Shown: in pieces, positions 1-7,690 of the stretch
How positions within the stretch are numbered: the first letter of the stretch is position 1
How the letters are laid out: each line of letters begins with the position of its first letter
Source of the DNA: Runella salmonicolor
GTDB lineage: Bacteria > Bacteroidota > Bacteroidia > Cytophagales > Spirosomataceae
Direction of reading: 5' to 3'
DNA length: 64,000 nucleotides
NCBI RefSeq assembly: GCF_024158025.1
Contig: NZ_JAMZEL010000003.1
Location: forward strand, 1-64,000
The notes under the pieces: model-generated
Databases searched by the model: none
Told to the model about the DNA's origin: nothing
What the model saw: only the letters and a program-made list of their open reading frames with translations
Position numbers and translations under genes: made by a program

Positions 1-33
1 AGCTGAGCAGTACTAATTGCCCAATAGCTTCTA
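1..33 (+). rRNA. 23S rRNA, extreme 3' end
   Basis: The first ~33 bases align with the last bases of bacterial 23S rRNA, around the conserved GAGC..GGTACTAAT segment (here AGCTGAGCAGTACTAATTGC). The rest of the gene lies left of the window. A 5S gene follows about 230 bases later, as expected in an rrn operon. The exact 3' end is estimated by comparison with E. coli. Confidence 0.75.
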
Positions 34-145
34 AGTAAACTGCTTAATTAATTCCATTCCAATGTCAATAATTTAGGGCCTACTAGTTACTAGTTAGTCA
101 ATGATTTAACAGTGCGGGAGTTTGCGAGTGATTGCTAACTCATTT

Positions 146-266
146 CCAAACTGCAAATGCCAATAATGACCTTGAAGGGCTTCGTGCTCTGGTGGTTACA
201 GTGGGGGACGGTGCGACGAATCGCTTCACCTGATCCCTAACCTGCAAACGCCGATAACGACCTTGA

Positions 267-278
<12 letters not shown>
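146..278 (+). repeat. Partial tandem duplication of the 5S leader and 5S 5' end
   Basis: Bases 146-201 and 236-278 are two diverged copies of one unit. Both contain CTGCAAAYGCCRATAAYGACCTTGA followed by GTGGTTACAG, which is the start of 5S rRNA in the second copy. The first copy has about 14 extra bases before GTGGTTACAG. It then continues with a 5S-like stretch (TTCACCTGATCCC at 225-237, compare TTCACCTCTTCCC at 287-299) before running into the leader of the real gene. The 3' two thirds of 5S are missing, so it reads as a truncated 5S pseudogene. Confidence 0.55.
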
Positions 279-374
<96 letters not shown>

Positions 375-394
375 AATATTAAAAATGAAAGATA

Positions 395-424
395 TGCCTC
401 CGTCGAGTCGGAGGCATTCTTATT
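395..424 (+). terminator. Terminator after the rRNA operon
   Basis: TGCCTCCG (395-402) and CGGAGGCA (409-416) form a perfect 8-bp stem with a 6-base loop, followed by TTCTTATT. It sits directly between 5S and tRNA-Pro, so it may only partly stop rrn transcription and the tRNA may lie on the read-through transcript. Confidence 0.7.
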
Positions 425-499
425 CGGGATGTAGCGTAGTCCGGTCATCGCGCCTGGTTTGGGACCAGGAGGTCGCAAGTTCGAATCTTGCCATCCCGA
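425..499 (+). tRNA. tRNA-Pro (anticodon TGG)
   Basis: A 75-nt cloverleaf can be drawn. The acceptor stem is CGGGATG (425-431) with CATCCCG (492-498) and discriminator A499. The anticodon stem CCTGG/CCAGG encloses loop TTTGGGA with anticodon TGG at 460-462, and the T-loop is GTTCGAATC. CCA is not encoded. It lies 50 bases after 5S and just before a strong hairpin. Confidence 0.95.
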
Positions 500-503
500 C
501 ATT

Positions 504-541
504 AAAAGCGTTCACTATTTAATTAGTGGACGCTTTTTTTT
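504..541 (+). terminator. Rho-independent terminator after tRNA-Pro
   Basis: AAAAGCGTTCACT and AGTGGACGCTTTT form a long stem (one G-T pair) around an AT-rich loop, ending in a run of at least eight T. It closes the rrn/tRNA unit ahead of thrC. Confidence 0.85.
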
Positions 542-580
542 ATGCTCCTAAAACCCAGATTTCTAAAATTTGGGAAAGTC

Positions 581-611
581 TTGCATGGGGGGAATAGGTG
601 GTGTAATTTTG
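581..611 (+). promoter_or_regulatory. Probable thrC promoter (Bacteroidota type)
   Basis: TAATTTTG at 604-611 fits the Bacteroidota -7 consensus TAnnTTTG. A TTG at 581-583 lies 20 bases upstream, a good spacing for the -33 element. The predicted start is about 40 bases before the thrC ATG. Pattern match only. Confidence 0.45.
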
Positions 612-657
612 GCCTTTGAAATTTATAAAATTTGACATTTAGCACGTAATTCATCTG

Positions 658-1959
658 ATGATCTTATATAGTACCAAAAACCCACAGCTTAAAGCAAACC
701 TTGAAGAAGCAGTATTCCGGAGTCTTCCCTCAGATAATGGATTATATATGCCTGAGTATATTCCCAAGGTTTCAACCCAATTTTTAGAAGGTATTGAGCA
801 TTTATCGTTTAATGAAATTGCGTTTGAGGTTTCAAAAACCTTGCTAAATGATGATATTTCAAAAGCAGATATTCAAATGATTGTAGATAGAGCGTTTGAT
901 TTTGACGCTCCTGTTGTACCTATTGAAGAAAACATTCATTGTCTTGAGCTTTTTCATGGTCCTTCCATGGCTTTCAAGGATTTTGGGGCTCGATTCATGG
1001 CCTCTTTGATGTCTTATTTTTTAGTGCGTTCTCAAAAAGAAATACGGATTTTAGTGGCTACTTCTGGCGATACTGGTGGAGCTGTGGCGCAGGGATTTCA
1101 TAACGTACCAGGCATAAGCGTCACTATATTGTATCCAAGTGGTAAAGTCAGTGATATTCAAGAAAAGCAATTGACAACACTGGGCGGAAATGTTACAGCG
1201 CTTGAAGTTGATGGAACATTTGATGATTGTCAAGCATTGGTTAAACAGGCTTTTTTAGATGCAGAATTGACGCAGAAATACAATCTTGCTTCTGCCAATT
1301 CGATAAATATATCGCGTTTAATTCCCCAATCTTTTTACTATTTCAGGGCCTATGCTCAAGTAAAGCATTTAGGACTTCCTGTTGTATTTTCGGTGCCCAG
1401 CGGAAATTTAGGAAACCTGAGTGCAGGTATATTAGCATATAAAATGGGGCTTCCTGTAGAACATTTTGTAACAACGACTAACCGTAATAATGTAGTCCCT
1501 AATTATTTAGAAACTGGCGTTTATAATCCTGTTCCGTCCATAGAGACTGTTTCCAATGCCATGGATGTAGGAAACCCGAGTAATTTTGTGCGGCTAACCC
1601 GTTTTTTTGGTGATGAATGGGAGCAGGTGAAAGAAGTTGTTTCAGGATTTTGGTTTAATGATGACCAAACCAAAGCCGCAATGCGTGATGTGTACGAACG
1701 TGAGGGCTATTTGATGTGTCCTCATACGGCGGTTGCTTATTTAGGATTGAAGGAATACATGAATTTAACAAAAAAAGACCTAACAGGGGTGTTTTTATCA
1801 ACGGCTCATTACGCGAAGTTTCTCAATGTTGTGGAAGAAGCGCTCGGGAGCGCTGATGTTGAAATTCCTGCGCGTTTGTCAGAATTGTTAAATAAAACTA
1901 AAGTGGCTACTCCGATGAGTACCCGTTTTGAAGATTTTAAAGATTATCTGCTGTCATAG
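658..1959 (+). CDS. thrC: Threonine synthase
   Basis: PLP-dependent threonine synthase, the last step of threonine synthesis: O-phosphohomoserine to threonine and phosphate. The 433 residues match the usual length. The N-terminus carries the family pattern YSTKNP...LPSDNGLYMPE. The Schiff-base lysine is K107 in HGPSMAFKDFGARF. The phosphate-binding loop is ATSGDTGGAVAQGF (about 134-147), with SANSINISRLIPQS further on. No thrA or thrB lies nearby in the window. It stands alone behind the rRNA operon, 35 bases before an acetyltransferase gene. Start ATG 658 is the only reasonable one. Function is secure by motif. Confidence 0.95.
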   Translation: MILYSTKNPQLKANLEEAVFRSLPSDNGLYMPEYIPKVSTQFLEGIEHLSFNEIAFEVSKTLLNDDISKADIQMIVDRAFDFDAPVVPIEENIHCLELFHGPSMAFKDFGARFMASLMSYFLVRSQKEIRILVATSGDTGGAVAQGFHNVPGISVTILYPSGKVSDIQEKQLTTLGGNVTALEVDGTFDDCQALVKQAFLDAELTQKYNLASANSINISRLIPQSFYYFRAYAQVKHLGLPVVFSVPSGNLGNLSAGILAYKMGLPVEHFVTTTNRNNVVPNYLETGVYNPVPSIETVSNAMDVGNPSNFVRLTRFFGDEWEQVKEVVSGFWFNDDQTKAAMRDVYEREGYLMCPHTAVAYLGLKEYMNLTKKDLTGVFLSTAHYAKFLNVVEEALGSADVEIPARLSELLNKTKVATPMSTRFEDFKDYLLS

Positions 1960-1994
1960 ACTTAAAATAGGCATTTTGATAATGTCTTTATACT

Positions 1995-2465
1995 ATGCAA
2001 GTTATCGTTGCTCGAACTTCTGAACACTACGCTGCTGCCGTTATGCTATTCAAGGAGTATGCGTTAGGGTTAGGAATTGACTTAAAGTTTCAGAAATTTG
2101 ATGATGAACTGCAAATACTACCCACCATGTACGGCCCTCCAACGGGGGAGCTATGGCTTATACAGGCCAAAGAGCAATTCGTAGGTTGTGCGGCGCTGAG
2201 GCAACTGGATAAACAAACGTGTGAACTGAAGCGTATGTTTATCCAGCCCGCCTTTCGCGGGCTTCATTTGGGTGAGCAGCTCATGGAGGTGGCGATTGAT
2301 ACTGCGCGTAAACTAGGGTATACGTCCATAAAACTGGATAGCCTTCGACGTTTAGTACCTGCCGTTAAATTATATCTTCGTTATGGATTTACCGAAATCC
2401 ATCCTTATAACTTCAATCCTGAAGAAGACGTTGTTTATTTTGAGAAAAAGCTCTTAGGCTTATAA
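1995..2465 (+). CDS. GNAT family N-acetyltransferase
   Basis: A 156-residue single-domain GNAT protein. The acetyl-CoA binding region is ELKRMFIQPAFRGLHLGEQLM (about residues 73-93), and the C-terminal part LKLDSL..VPAVKLYLRYGF is typical of the fold. The pyrophosphate loop reads R-G-L-H-L-G, so the first glycine of the usual RxxGxG is histidine. The substrate cannot be inferred. It lies 35 bases after thrC on the same strand, so cotranscription is possible. Confidence 0.85.
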   Translation: MQVIVARTSEHYAAAVMLFKEYALGLGIDLKFQKFDDELQILPTMYGPPTGELWLIQAKEQFVGCAALRQLDKQTCELKRMFIQPAFRGLHLGEQLMEVAIDTARKLGYTSIKLDSLRRLVPAVKLYLRYGFTEIHPYNFNPEEDVVYFEKKLLGL

Positions 2466-2545
2466 CTTCATCACCAAAATTTTCCATTCATTTTGTTCTT
2501 TAACCGTTGGTCGTAAAATATATTTTATTACCTTGCATTGCATAG

Positions 2546-2553
2546 TACCTTTG
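2546..2553 (+). promoter_or_regulatory. Candidate -7 box upstream of the PspC/LiaF-like genes
   Basis: TACCTTTG matches TAnnTTTG and lies about 110 bases before the ATG at 2663. No clear TTG is seen at the proper -33 distance, so support is weak. Confidence 0.3.
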
Positions 2554-2662
2554 ATTCAATAATAAAACAAAGAAAAGATAAAGAGCATTGACCAATTGAC
2601 GTTAAAACGAAAATCAAGCAGTGCTCATCGCCTAAAATCCAACATCTTAACATTGCAAAGCC

Positions 2663-3226
2663 ATGAACAGCAAACAATTGCGTCGTATTCCGAATGAAGG
2701 AGTCCTTGGTGGGGTAGCCGCTGGCCTCGCCGATTATTTTGGTATAGATAAAGCCATAATGCGGGTCATTTTTGTCGTATTAATGTTTTTTACCAAGGGA
2801 TTTCCCATCATTTTAATCTATATTATTCTGTGGGCGGCGTTGCCTACTGGCGAGCCTACAGTGACCGTTACAGACCCAGAAAACGTTTATTTGAATAATC
2901 CGCAATCTAAAAAGGACTTTGGCAAAGGAGCCGAAATCATTGGCTATGGCCTGCTTATTATCGGTGGATTTATGCTTTTTGACCGTCTTTTCTATTGGAT
3001 TGATTTGGAGCGATTTGTGCCAGCAGCATTACTCATTGGTTTGGGTCTTTTCTTGATTTTGAGAACAACATCTCATAAATCAGCGACGACTTTTACCGCC
3101 GATACAGAGCGTGCCACTCCTTCATGGACTGATTCAGCTCCTATCAATGATTGGGAGCCTCCAAAGACGACAACAACGTCGAAAGAATCAGAAACACCTG
3201 ATGGTTCTGAAGAGCCCAAAGTATAG
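2663..3226 (+). CDS. PspC domain membrane protein
   Basis: A 187-residue protein. Residues 1-60 form a PspC domain (LRRIPNEGVLGGVAAGLADYFG..MRVIFV), with a hydrophobic helix ending ILWAALP. Two further membrane segments (about 93-133) resemble the DUF5668/LiaF N-terminal module, followed by a polar Thr/Ser/Glu-rich tail of some 50 residues. PspC proteins take part in envelope-stress sensing in other bacteria. Here no pspA or pspF is visible. Two more DUF5668-type genes follow on the same strand (3317 and 3499), suggesting a three-gene membrane unit. The family call is good; the role is inferred. Confidence 0.85.
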   Translation: MNSKQLRRIPNEGVLGGVAAGLADYFGIDKAIMRVIFVVLMFFTKGFPIILIYIILWAALPTGEPTVTVTDPENVYLNNPQSKKDFGKGAEIIGYGLLIIGGFMLFDRLFYWIDLERFVPAALLIGLGLFLILRTTSHKSATTFTADTERATPSWTDSAPINDWEPPKTTTTSKESETPDGSEEPKV

Positions 3227-3316
3227 ATTTTCAAGCCTGCCGCCAATATCCTGCGGCAGGCTTGAAAATAATCCTCTAATAATCTATAAACTTTTCAACT
3301 CAAACTTCCTTTTGCC

Positions 3317-3487
3317 ATGAACTATCAAAGCACTTTTTGGGGCGCGCTCCTTGTACTTATCGGCGGGCTACTGCTTATGCGTGAACTTTTCGATTGGTTT
3401 GATTTCGAGCGATTTTTTTGGCCAGTATTGTTTATTGCGGGTGGGGCACTCCTGATTTTTAAAGACAAACTTAAAAAAATATCTTAA
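3317..3487 (+). CDS. Small DUF5668/LiaF-like membrane protein, 56 aa
   Basis: ATG 3317 to TAA 3485-3487 encodes 56 residues starting MNYQSTFWGALLVLIGGLLL and ending FKDKLKKIS. Two short membrane helices are joined by a loop containing FDWFDFERFFWPVL. The same pattern (xDWxxxxRFWPVLxxxxG) occurs in the N-terminal part of the next gene (MTLRFWPVLLVLAG) and, more weakly, in the preceding PspC protein (WIDLERFVPAALLIGLG). It therefore looks like a stand-alone copy of the LiaF membrane module. It lies 90 bases after the PspC gene and 11 bases before the 3499 gene, so it is very likely cotranscribed. Confidence 0.8.
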   Translation: MNYQSTFWGALLVLIGGLLLMRELFDWFDFERFFWPVLFIAGGALLIFKDKLKKIS

Positions 3488-3498
3488 GCCAGAAAGCC

Positions 3499-4506
3499 AT
3501 GAAACAATCTTCAAATGCCCTGTTTTGGGGCACTTTTTTACTGGCTGTCGGACTGATACTCTTGGCCAAAACCCTCGGTTGGTTTCACATTGATTGGGGA
3601 ATGACCTTACGCTTCTGGCCAGTATTGTTGGTATTGGCAGGTTTCAGCCTTTTACTGAAGCAAAGTTGGTCAGGAATTTTGACGGCCATTCTGATTGCGA
3701 TTGCCATTCCATCGGCCATTATCAACGGAGCGAACAAAAAACTTCGTCACTGGAATGATGACGGAATCGAGTTTAATCTACACGATTTTGATGATGACGA
3801 TGATAACAATAATGAGGATGACGAGTATGACAAGCGCTCCCAAACGTATTCGAAGGACGGTGAAACGCATTTCTCCGAACCGCTGGCCGAGGGTACTACC
3901 GAAGCGACGCTTAATTTTGGGGCAGGTGCGGGAGAGTTTAAAATAGAAGGCACAACGTCTCAATTGGTGGAAGCCGACGCTGAAACAAAGTTTGGTAACT
4001 ATGTGCTGACAACTAAGCGGAACGAAAGCACCAAAATTAGCTCCGTTAATTTTGAGATGGAAAGTAAAGATAGCACTAAGCGCGTTCGGATTAAGGATTT
4101 TGACAACATGGACAATCACGTCGAGATGCGACTGAGTGATAAGCCTGTTTGGTCATTTGACTTAGGTTTGGGAGCTGGAAAAGCCGAGTTTGATTTGTCG
4201 GAGTACAAAGTCAAAAAGGTAAAAATCGGAGCTGGTGCGGCAGAAGTTGATTTGAAATTGGGCGAAAAAATTGAAAATAACGCCGAAGTAAAAATTGACG
4301 CGGGGGTTGCCTCCATCGAAATCAATATTCCAGAATCAATTGGCTGTGAATTTACGGTTGACGGGGCTTTTAATTCTAAAGAGTTGGATAATTTTGAAAA
4401 AATAAGCGATGGACTTTATCGTACTTCCAATTATAATTCGGCTACCAAAAAAATCAAAGTATCATACAACGGTGGATTGTCAAAGTTAGAAATCAATCGG
4501 TATTAA
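3499..4506 (+). CDS. LiaF-like membrane protein with toastrack domain
   Basis: A 335-residue protein. Residues 1-80 carry two or three membrane helices of the DUF5668/LiaF type (FWGTFLLAVGLILLAKTLGW, RFWPVLLVLAGFSLLL). Residues about 93-110 are strikingly acidic (DDFDDDDDNNNEDDEYD type, mostly Asp/Asn/Glu). Residues 120-335 are rich in beta repeats (LNFGAGAGEFKIEG, LGLGAGKAEFDLS, IGAGAAEVDLKLG, IDAGVASIEINIP). These Gly-Ala-Gly repeats are typical of the DUF2154/toastrack beta-helix. The domain presumably lies outside the membrane and may sense or bind envelope components. The gene is followed by a strong terminator at 4529-4567, ending the unit. Confidence 0.8.
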   Translation: MKQSSNALFWGTFLLAVGLILLAKTLGWFHIDWGMTLRFWPVLLVLAGFSLLLKQSWSGILTAILIAIAIPSAIINGANKKLRHWNDDGIEFNLHDFDDDDDNNNEDDEYDKRSQTYSKDGETHFSEPLAEGTTEATLNFGAGAGEFKIEGTTSQLVEADAETKFGNYVLTTKRNESTKISSVNFEMESKDSTKRVRIKDFDNMDNHVEMRLSDKPVWSFDLGLGAGKAEFDLSEYKVKKVKIGAGAAEVDLKLGEKIENNAEVKIDAGVASIEINIPESIGCEFTVDGAFNSKELDNFEKISDGLYRTSNYNSATKKIKVSYNGGLSKLEINRY

Positions 4507-4528
4507 ATTAACACCAATAAATAATCCA

Positions 4529-4567
4529 AAAATGCTGTCAGTTAAAATAACTGGCAGCATTTTTGTT
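4529..4567 (+). terminator. Terminator closing the PspC/LiaF-like unit
   Basis: AAAAATGCTGTCAGTTA and TAACTGGCAGCATTTTT form a near-perfect 17-bp stem around AAA, with a T run. The open frame of the next gene extends back into this hairpin, which argues for the later start at 4640. Confidence 0.88.
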
Positions 4568-4572
4568 TTTTG

Positions 4573-4580
4573 TACCTTTG
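4573..4580 (+). promoter_or_regulatory. Candidate -7 box of the TlpA-like gene
   Basis: TACCTTTG matches TAnnTTTG, just after the terminator hairpin and 60 bases before ATG 4640. The -33 region would overlap the hairpin and has no clear TTG. Confidence 0.35.
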
Positions 4581-4639
4581 TCAATCACGCAACAAACAGC
4601 CCGTTTTTTCGTTTAAAATTGGCAAACATTCGCATTCTA

Positions 4640-5758
4640 ATGAAAAATATACTGACCGCTGCCGCTTTTTTTACAAGCGTTACCCTTTTTGCCCAAACGA
4701 CGGCAAAAGACTTTACCATTTCGGGGACGGCCAAAAATCTTCAACCCAATGACAAGGTATACCTTGAAATTGCGGGTACTCAGCCACTTGTGAGAATAGA
4801 CTCATCAAAAGTAGGGCCTGACAAACGCTTTACTTTTAAACGTAAAGAACTAGATGAAGGTACCGTGTACCAACTCAATCTTGCCAACGCACAACGGGTT
4901 ATTGTGCTGATTGAAGGCGGAGAAACCATTGAGATTGCAGCGGATGGAACGGAGAAAGGGGCAGCAAAAGTAAGTGGCTCCAAGAACAACGATTATTACC
5001 AGCAATTGATTGGCATGTATAAAGAGATGAACGAAAAGTCTCAGAAATGGCAGGAAGAATATGCCCAGGCCGAACAAAAGAAAGACAGTAAAAAAATAGC
5101 GAAGATTCAGCAGGATTTTGAAGCCGCAAGTCAAGGATTTACGGGGAAAGTCAAAAGTATGATTCCTGAAATGGGAACGTCGTTGGCAGCGTTGTTTGCG
5201 ACCAATTTTCTGAATCCAGAAGTTGATTTTGCGACCATTGATGCGCTGGCAAAACGCTTTGAGGTAGAGCGCCCAACCATGAAACAGGCGCAGGTTTTTG
5301 TCGGAAATGCCAAACGTATGCGCGGAATTCAGATTGGCGATGCCGCCCCTGAAATTACGCTCAACAGCACACAGGATAAACCCGTAAGTCTCTCTTCATT
5401 GAAAGGAAAGATTGTGTTGATTGATTTCTGGGCTTCTTGGTGTGGGCCATGCCGTCAGGAAAATCCGAATGTGGTGCGGGTTTATAATCGTTTTAAAGAC
5501 AAGGGGTTTGAAATCTTCAGCGTGTCGCTCGACCGCGACAAAGCGGCTTGGTTGAAAGCCATTGAAAAAGACGGATTGATTTGGCCAAGCCACGTTTCAG
5601 ACTTAAAATATTGGCAGTCAATTGCGGCTCAAACTTACGGTGTCAATGCCATTCCTGCTACTTTCCTGTTGGATAAGGATGGAAAAGTAATTGATAAAAA
5701 CCTACGCGGTGCCGCATTGGAGAAAAAGCTCGAAGAATTATTGAAGGTAAATAATTAA
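4640..5758 (+). CDS. TlpA-like thiol-disulfide oxidoreductase with DUF4369
   Basis: A 372-residue exported protein. ATG 4640 is chosen because it begins a clear signal peptide (MKNILTAAAFFTSVTLFAQT); the longer frame from 4532 starts inside a terminator. Residues about 23-115 resemble the DUF4369 domain. A charged helical stretch follows (about 120-170), then a thioredoxin fold from about 230 (GDAAPEITL..SSLKGKIVLIDFWASWCGPC) with redox cysteines C268 and C271 and the later cis-Pro segment NAIPATFLLD. Such proteins reduce or shuffle disulfides in the periplasm. It is the last gene before a possible terminator, so probably monocistronic. Confidence 0.9.
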   Translation: MKNILTAAAFFTSVTLFAQTTAKDFTISGTAKNLQPNDKVYLEIAGTQPLVRIDSSKVGPDKRFTFKRKELDEGTVYQLNLANAQRVIVLIEGGETIEIAADGTEKGAAKVSGSKNNDYYQQLIGMYKEMNEKSQKWQEEYAQAEQKKDSKKIAKIQQDFEAASQGFTGKVKSMIPEMGTSLAALFATNFLNPEVDFATIDALAKRFEVERPTMKQAQVFVGNAKRMRGIQIGDAAPEITLNSTQDKPVSLSSLKGKIVLIDFWASWCGPCRQENPNVVRVYNRFKDKGFEIFSVSLDRDKAAWLKAIEKDGLIWPSHVSDLKYWQSIAAQTYGVNAIPATFLLDKDGKVIDKNLRGAALEKKLEELLKVNN

Positions 5759-5796
5759 GAGTAGGTCTAGTTCAGACGCTTTTTATGCTTTTCATC

Positions 5797-5838
5797 AAAA
5801 CTTTTCAGGTTTTCAAAACTTGGAAAGTTTTTTTATTT
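5797..5838 (+). terminator. Possible terminator after the TlpA-like gene
   Basis: AAAACTTT at 5797 and AAAGTTTT near 5827 can pair across an imperfect internal palindrome (AGGTTTTCAAAACTT), followed by a T-rich stretch. Weaker than the other hairpins in the window. Confidence 0.4.
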
Positions 5839-5983
5839 TCAATGAAATCTTAATCTTTACATTCCAAGAAACAGAAAAATGTAAAACAGTAAATGTTAAT
5901 GGTTAAAAGCCCAAAATGGGGCACTGAACCCCAAAAAACAATATTGTTTTACAATTATTACTAGACATAGACCTTTTACTTTC

Positions 5984-6895
5984 ATGAAATTGCATTTCTA
6001 CCCTCGCATACCTTTTTTTATTGCTGTCTTGTATTTTTCGTCGTTTGCGGTGCAAGCCCAGACCTCTGATTTTACGGCAGAGCATGAGTTTACCCAAAAC
6101 TGTGAAGGACCATCCGTCGATTCAGACGGGTCGGTGTATGCCGTTAACTACATCATGGACGGTACCATTGCCAAAATTTCCAAACGTAATAAAGCATCTA
6201 TTTTTCTCACTTTGCCAAAAGGAAGTACAGGAAACGGGATTCGGTTTGGCAACGCTACGACCTTTTACGTAGCTGATTTTACGGGGCACAATGTTTTGAA
6301 AGTAGATGTCACAACCAAGCAAGTGAGCGTTTATTGCAACGAACCTAAAATGAACCAGCCAAATGATTTGGCTATTACCACAAATGGGCATATTTTTTGC
6401 TCAGATCCAAACTGGAAAGAAGGAACGGGGCAGGTTTGGCACGTGTCGCCAGAGGGCAAGGCCCGAATCGTGGCGCCCGATATGGGAACAACCAACGGAA
6501 TTGATGTAAGTCCAGATGAAAAAACACTGTACGTCAATGAAAGTGTCCAACGCAATGTTTGGGCCTTTGATTTGGCGGCCGATGGCTCTCTTTCCAATAA
6601 ACGGCTGTTGCATAAATTTAGTGATGGTGGTATGGATGGAATGCGCTGTGATGCCAAAGGAAATCTGTACATTACAAGGCATGGCAAGGGCGAAGTAGCA
6701 GTAGTGTCGCCCGAAGGAAAAGTCATAAAAACGATTAGTACAAAGGGCAAAAGTGTTTCAAATATTTGCTTTGGAGGCAAAAAAGGGCGAACTTGCTACA
6801 TCACTCTCCAAGATCGCGGTTGCCTCGAAACTTTTCAGGCAGAAGCTCCTGGACGGGAGTGGCTGATGATGAAAGCGTTTTTGGGAAAGAAATAA
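5984..6895 (+). CDS. Secreted SMP-30/gluconolactonase-like beta-propeller
   Basis: A 303-residue protein with a signal peptide (MKLHFYPRIPFFIAVLYFSS..VQAQ). The rest reads as an SMP-30/gluconolactonase propeller: EGPSVDSDGSVY, NDLAITTNGHIFCSDPNW, TNGIDVSPDEKTLYVNES and DGMRCDAKGNLYITRHGKG. These carry the expected metal-site Asn/Asp positions. Family members hydrolyse sugar lactones or similar esters with a divalent metal; the substrate here is unknown. It is followed after 9 bases by the M23 peptidase gene, so the two probably form an operon. Confidence 0.85.
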   Translation: MKLHFYPRIPFFIAVLYFSSFAVQAQTSDFTAEHEFTQNCEGPSVDSDGSVYAVNYIMDGTIAKISKRNKASIFLTLPKGSTGNGIRFGNATTFYVADFTGHNVLKVDVTTKQVSVYCNEPKMNQPNDLAITTNGHIFCSDPNWKEGTGQVWHVSPEGKARIVAPDMGTTNGIDVSPDEKTLYVNESVQRNVWAFDLAADGSLSNKRLLHKFSDGGMDGMRCDAKGNLYITRHGKGEVAVVSPEGKVIKTISTKGKSVSNICFGGKKGRTCYITLQDRGCLETFQAEAPGREWLMMKAFLGKK

Positions 6896-6904
6896 ACCTA
6901 TTCT

Positions 6905-7651
6905 ATGTACAAGTTTTTAACTGTTTGTTTATCCTTAATTTCACCATTATTTTTGATGTCAGCGGATGCTCCCGGTGCCCAACTATTGACTTTGGGGCAG
7001 GCGTTTTTGCAGCTTAATGCGCAGATTAGGGAGCAAACCATTGAGCCAGATTCTGCCCAGTTACGCTTTCGGTTGATTTTCAGTGAACTGCGCGAAGTAA
7101 CCGACGGCTACCGTCAACAAACGTGCAGTGATTCTATTCGTTTTGTTTTTCCCATAAAATCATACGATGCTGAGCAAATCGGTGGAAATGGTTCAGGATA
7201 CCGTCCGTTTGGCTTTAATCTATTTGACCATTCGGTACAGGGTAGCCACCCAGCCCATGATATATTTGTTTATGACCGCAATCAGGATAATTTGGATGAC
7301 CAAACCGAACAACCCATTGATGTACTGGCGATGCGCCCCGGTATTGTAGTGGCTACCGAATCTAACTGGAGTCCCGAAAGCACCTATCGAGGCGGTAATT
7401 TCGTGTGGATTTATGATCCGTGTTTGGATGGGTTGTTTTATTATGCACATCACAGCCGGGTAACGGTTCAAGTAGGTGACCAGGTGACGGCAGGGCAAAA
7501 AATTGCGGAGGTAGGAAGAACGGGCTTCAATGCCGCCAAACGCCGTTCAGGAACTCATTTACACCTTATGTACCTTCAGCTTACGCCCGAAGCGTTGCCC
7601 ATGCCGCTCAATACATACGATTGGCTGGCATCTGCCGAAGTGATAAAATAA
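6905..7651 (+). CDS. Secreted M23 family (LytM-type) peptidase
   Basis: A 248-residue protein with an N-terminal signal sequence (MYKFLTVCLSLISPLFLMSADA). The C-terminal half carries M23 zinc motifs: HPAHDIFVYD (H..D), later YYAHHSRV and GTHLHLMYLQ (HxH). Glycine-rich strands V..GDQVTAGQKIAEVGRTG are typical. M23 enzymes cut peptidoglycan cross-bridges, and the zinc ligands look intact, so activity is plausible. It starts 9 bases after the SMP-30-like gene and ends at a bidirectional terminator. Confidence 0.88.
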   Translation: MYKFLTVCLSLISPLFLMSADAPGAQLLTLGQAFLQLNAQIREQTIEPDSAQLRFRLIFSELREVTDGYRQQTCSDSIRFVFPIKSYDAEQIGGNGSGYRPFGFNLFDHSVQGSHPAHDIFVYDRNQDNLDDQTEQPIDVLAMRPGIVVATESNWSPESTYRGGNFVWIYDPCLDGLFYYAHHSRVTVQVGDQVTAGQKIAEVGRTGFNAAKRRSGTHLHLMYLQLTPEALPMPLNTYDWLASAEVIK

Positions 7652-7683
7652 AAGGAGTCAAAGTGAACCCTTAACTCCTTTTG
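7650..7683. terminator. Bidirectional terminator between convergent genes
   Basis: AAAAGGAGT (7650-7659 region) pairs with ACTCCTTTT (7674-7682) across a 14-base loop, with A and T runs on either side. It separates the M23 gene from the minus-strand gene ending at 7691. Confidence 0.65.
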
Positions 7684-7690
7684 TATTCCA

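Noticed and set aside
4532..4639. N-terminal extension of the TlpA-like protein
   Set aside because: The first codon lies inside a strong terminator hairpin, and the later ATG gives a clean signal peptide.
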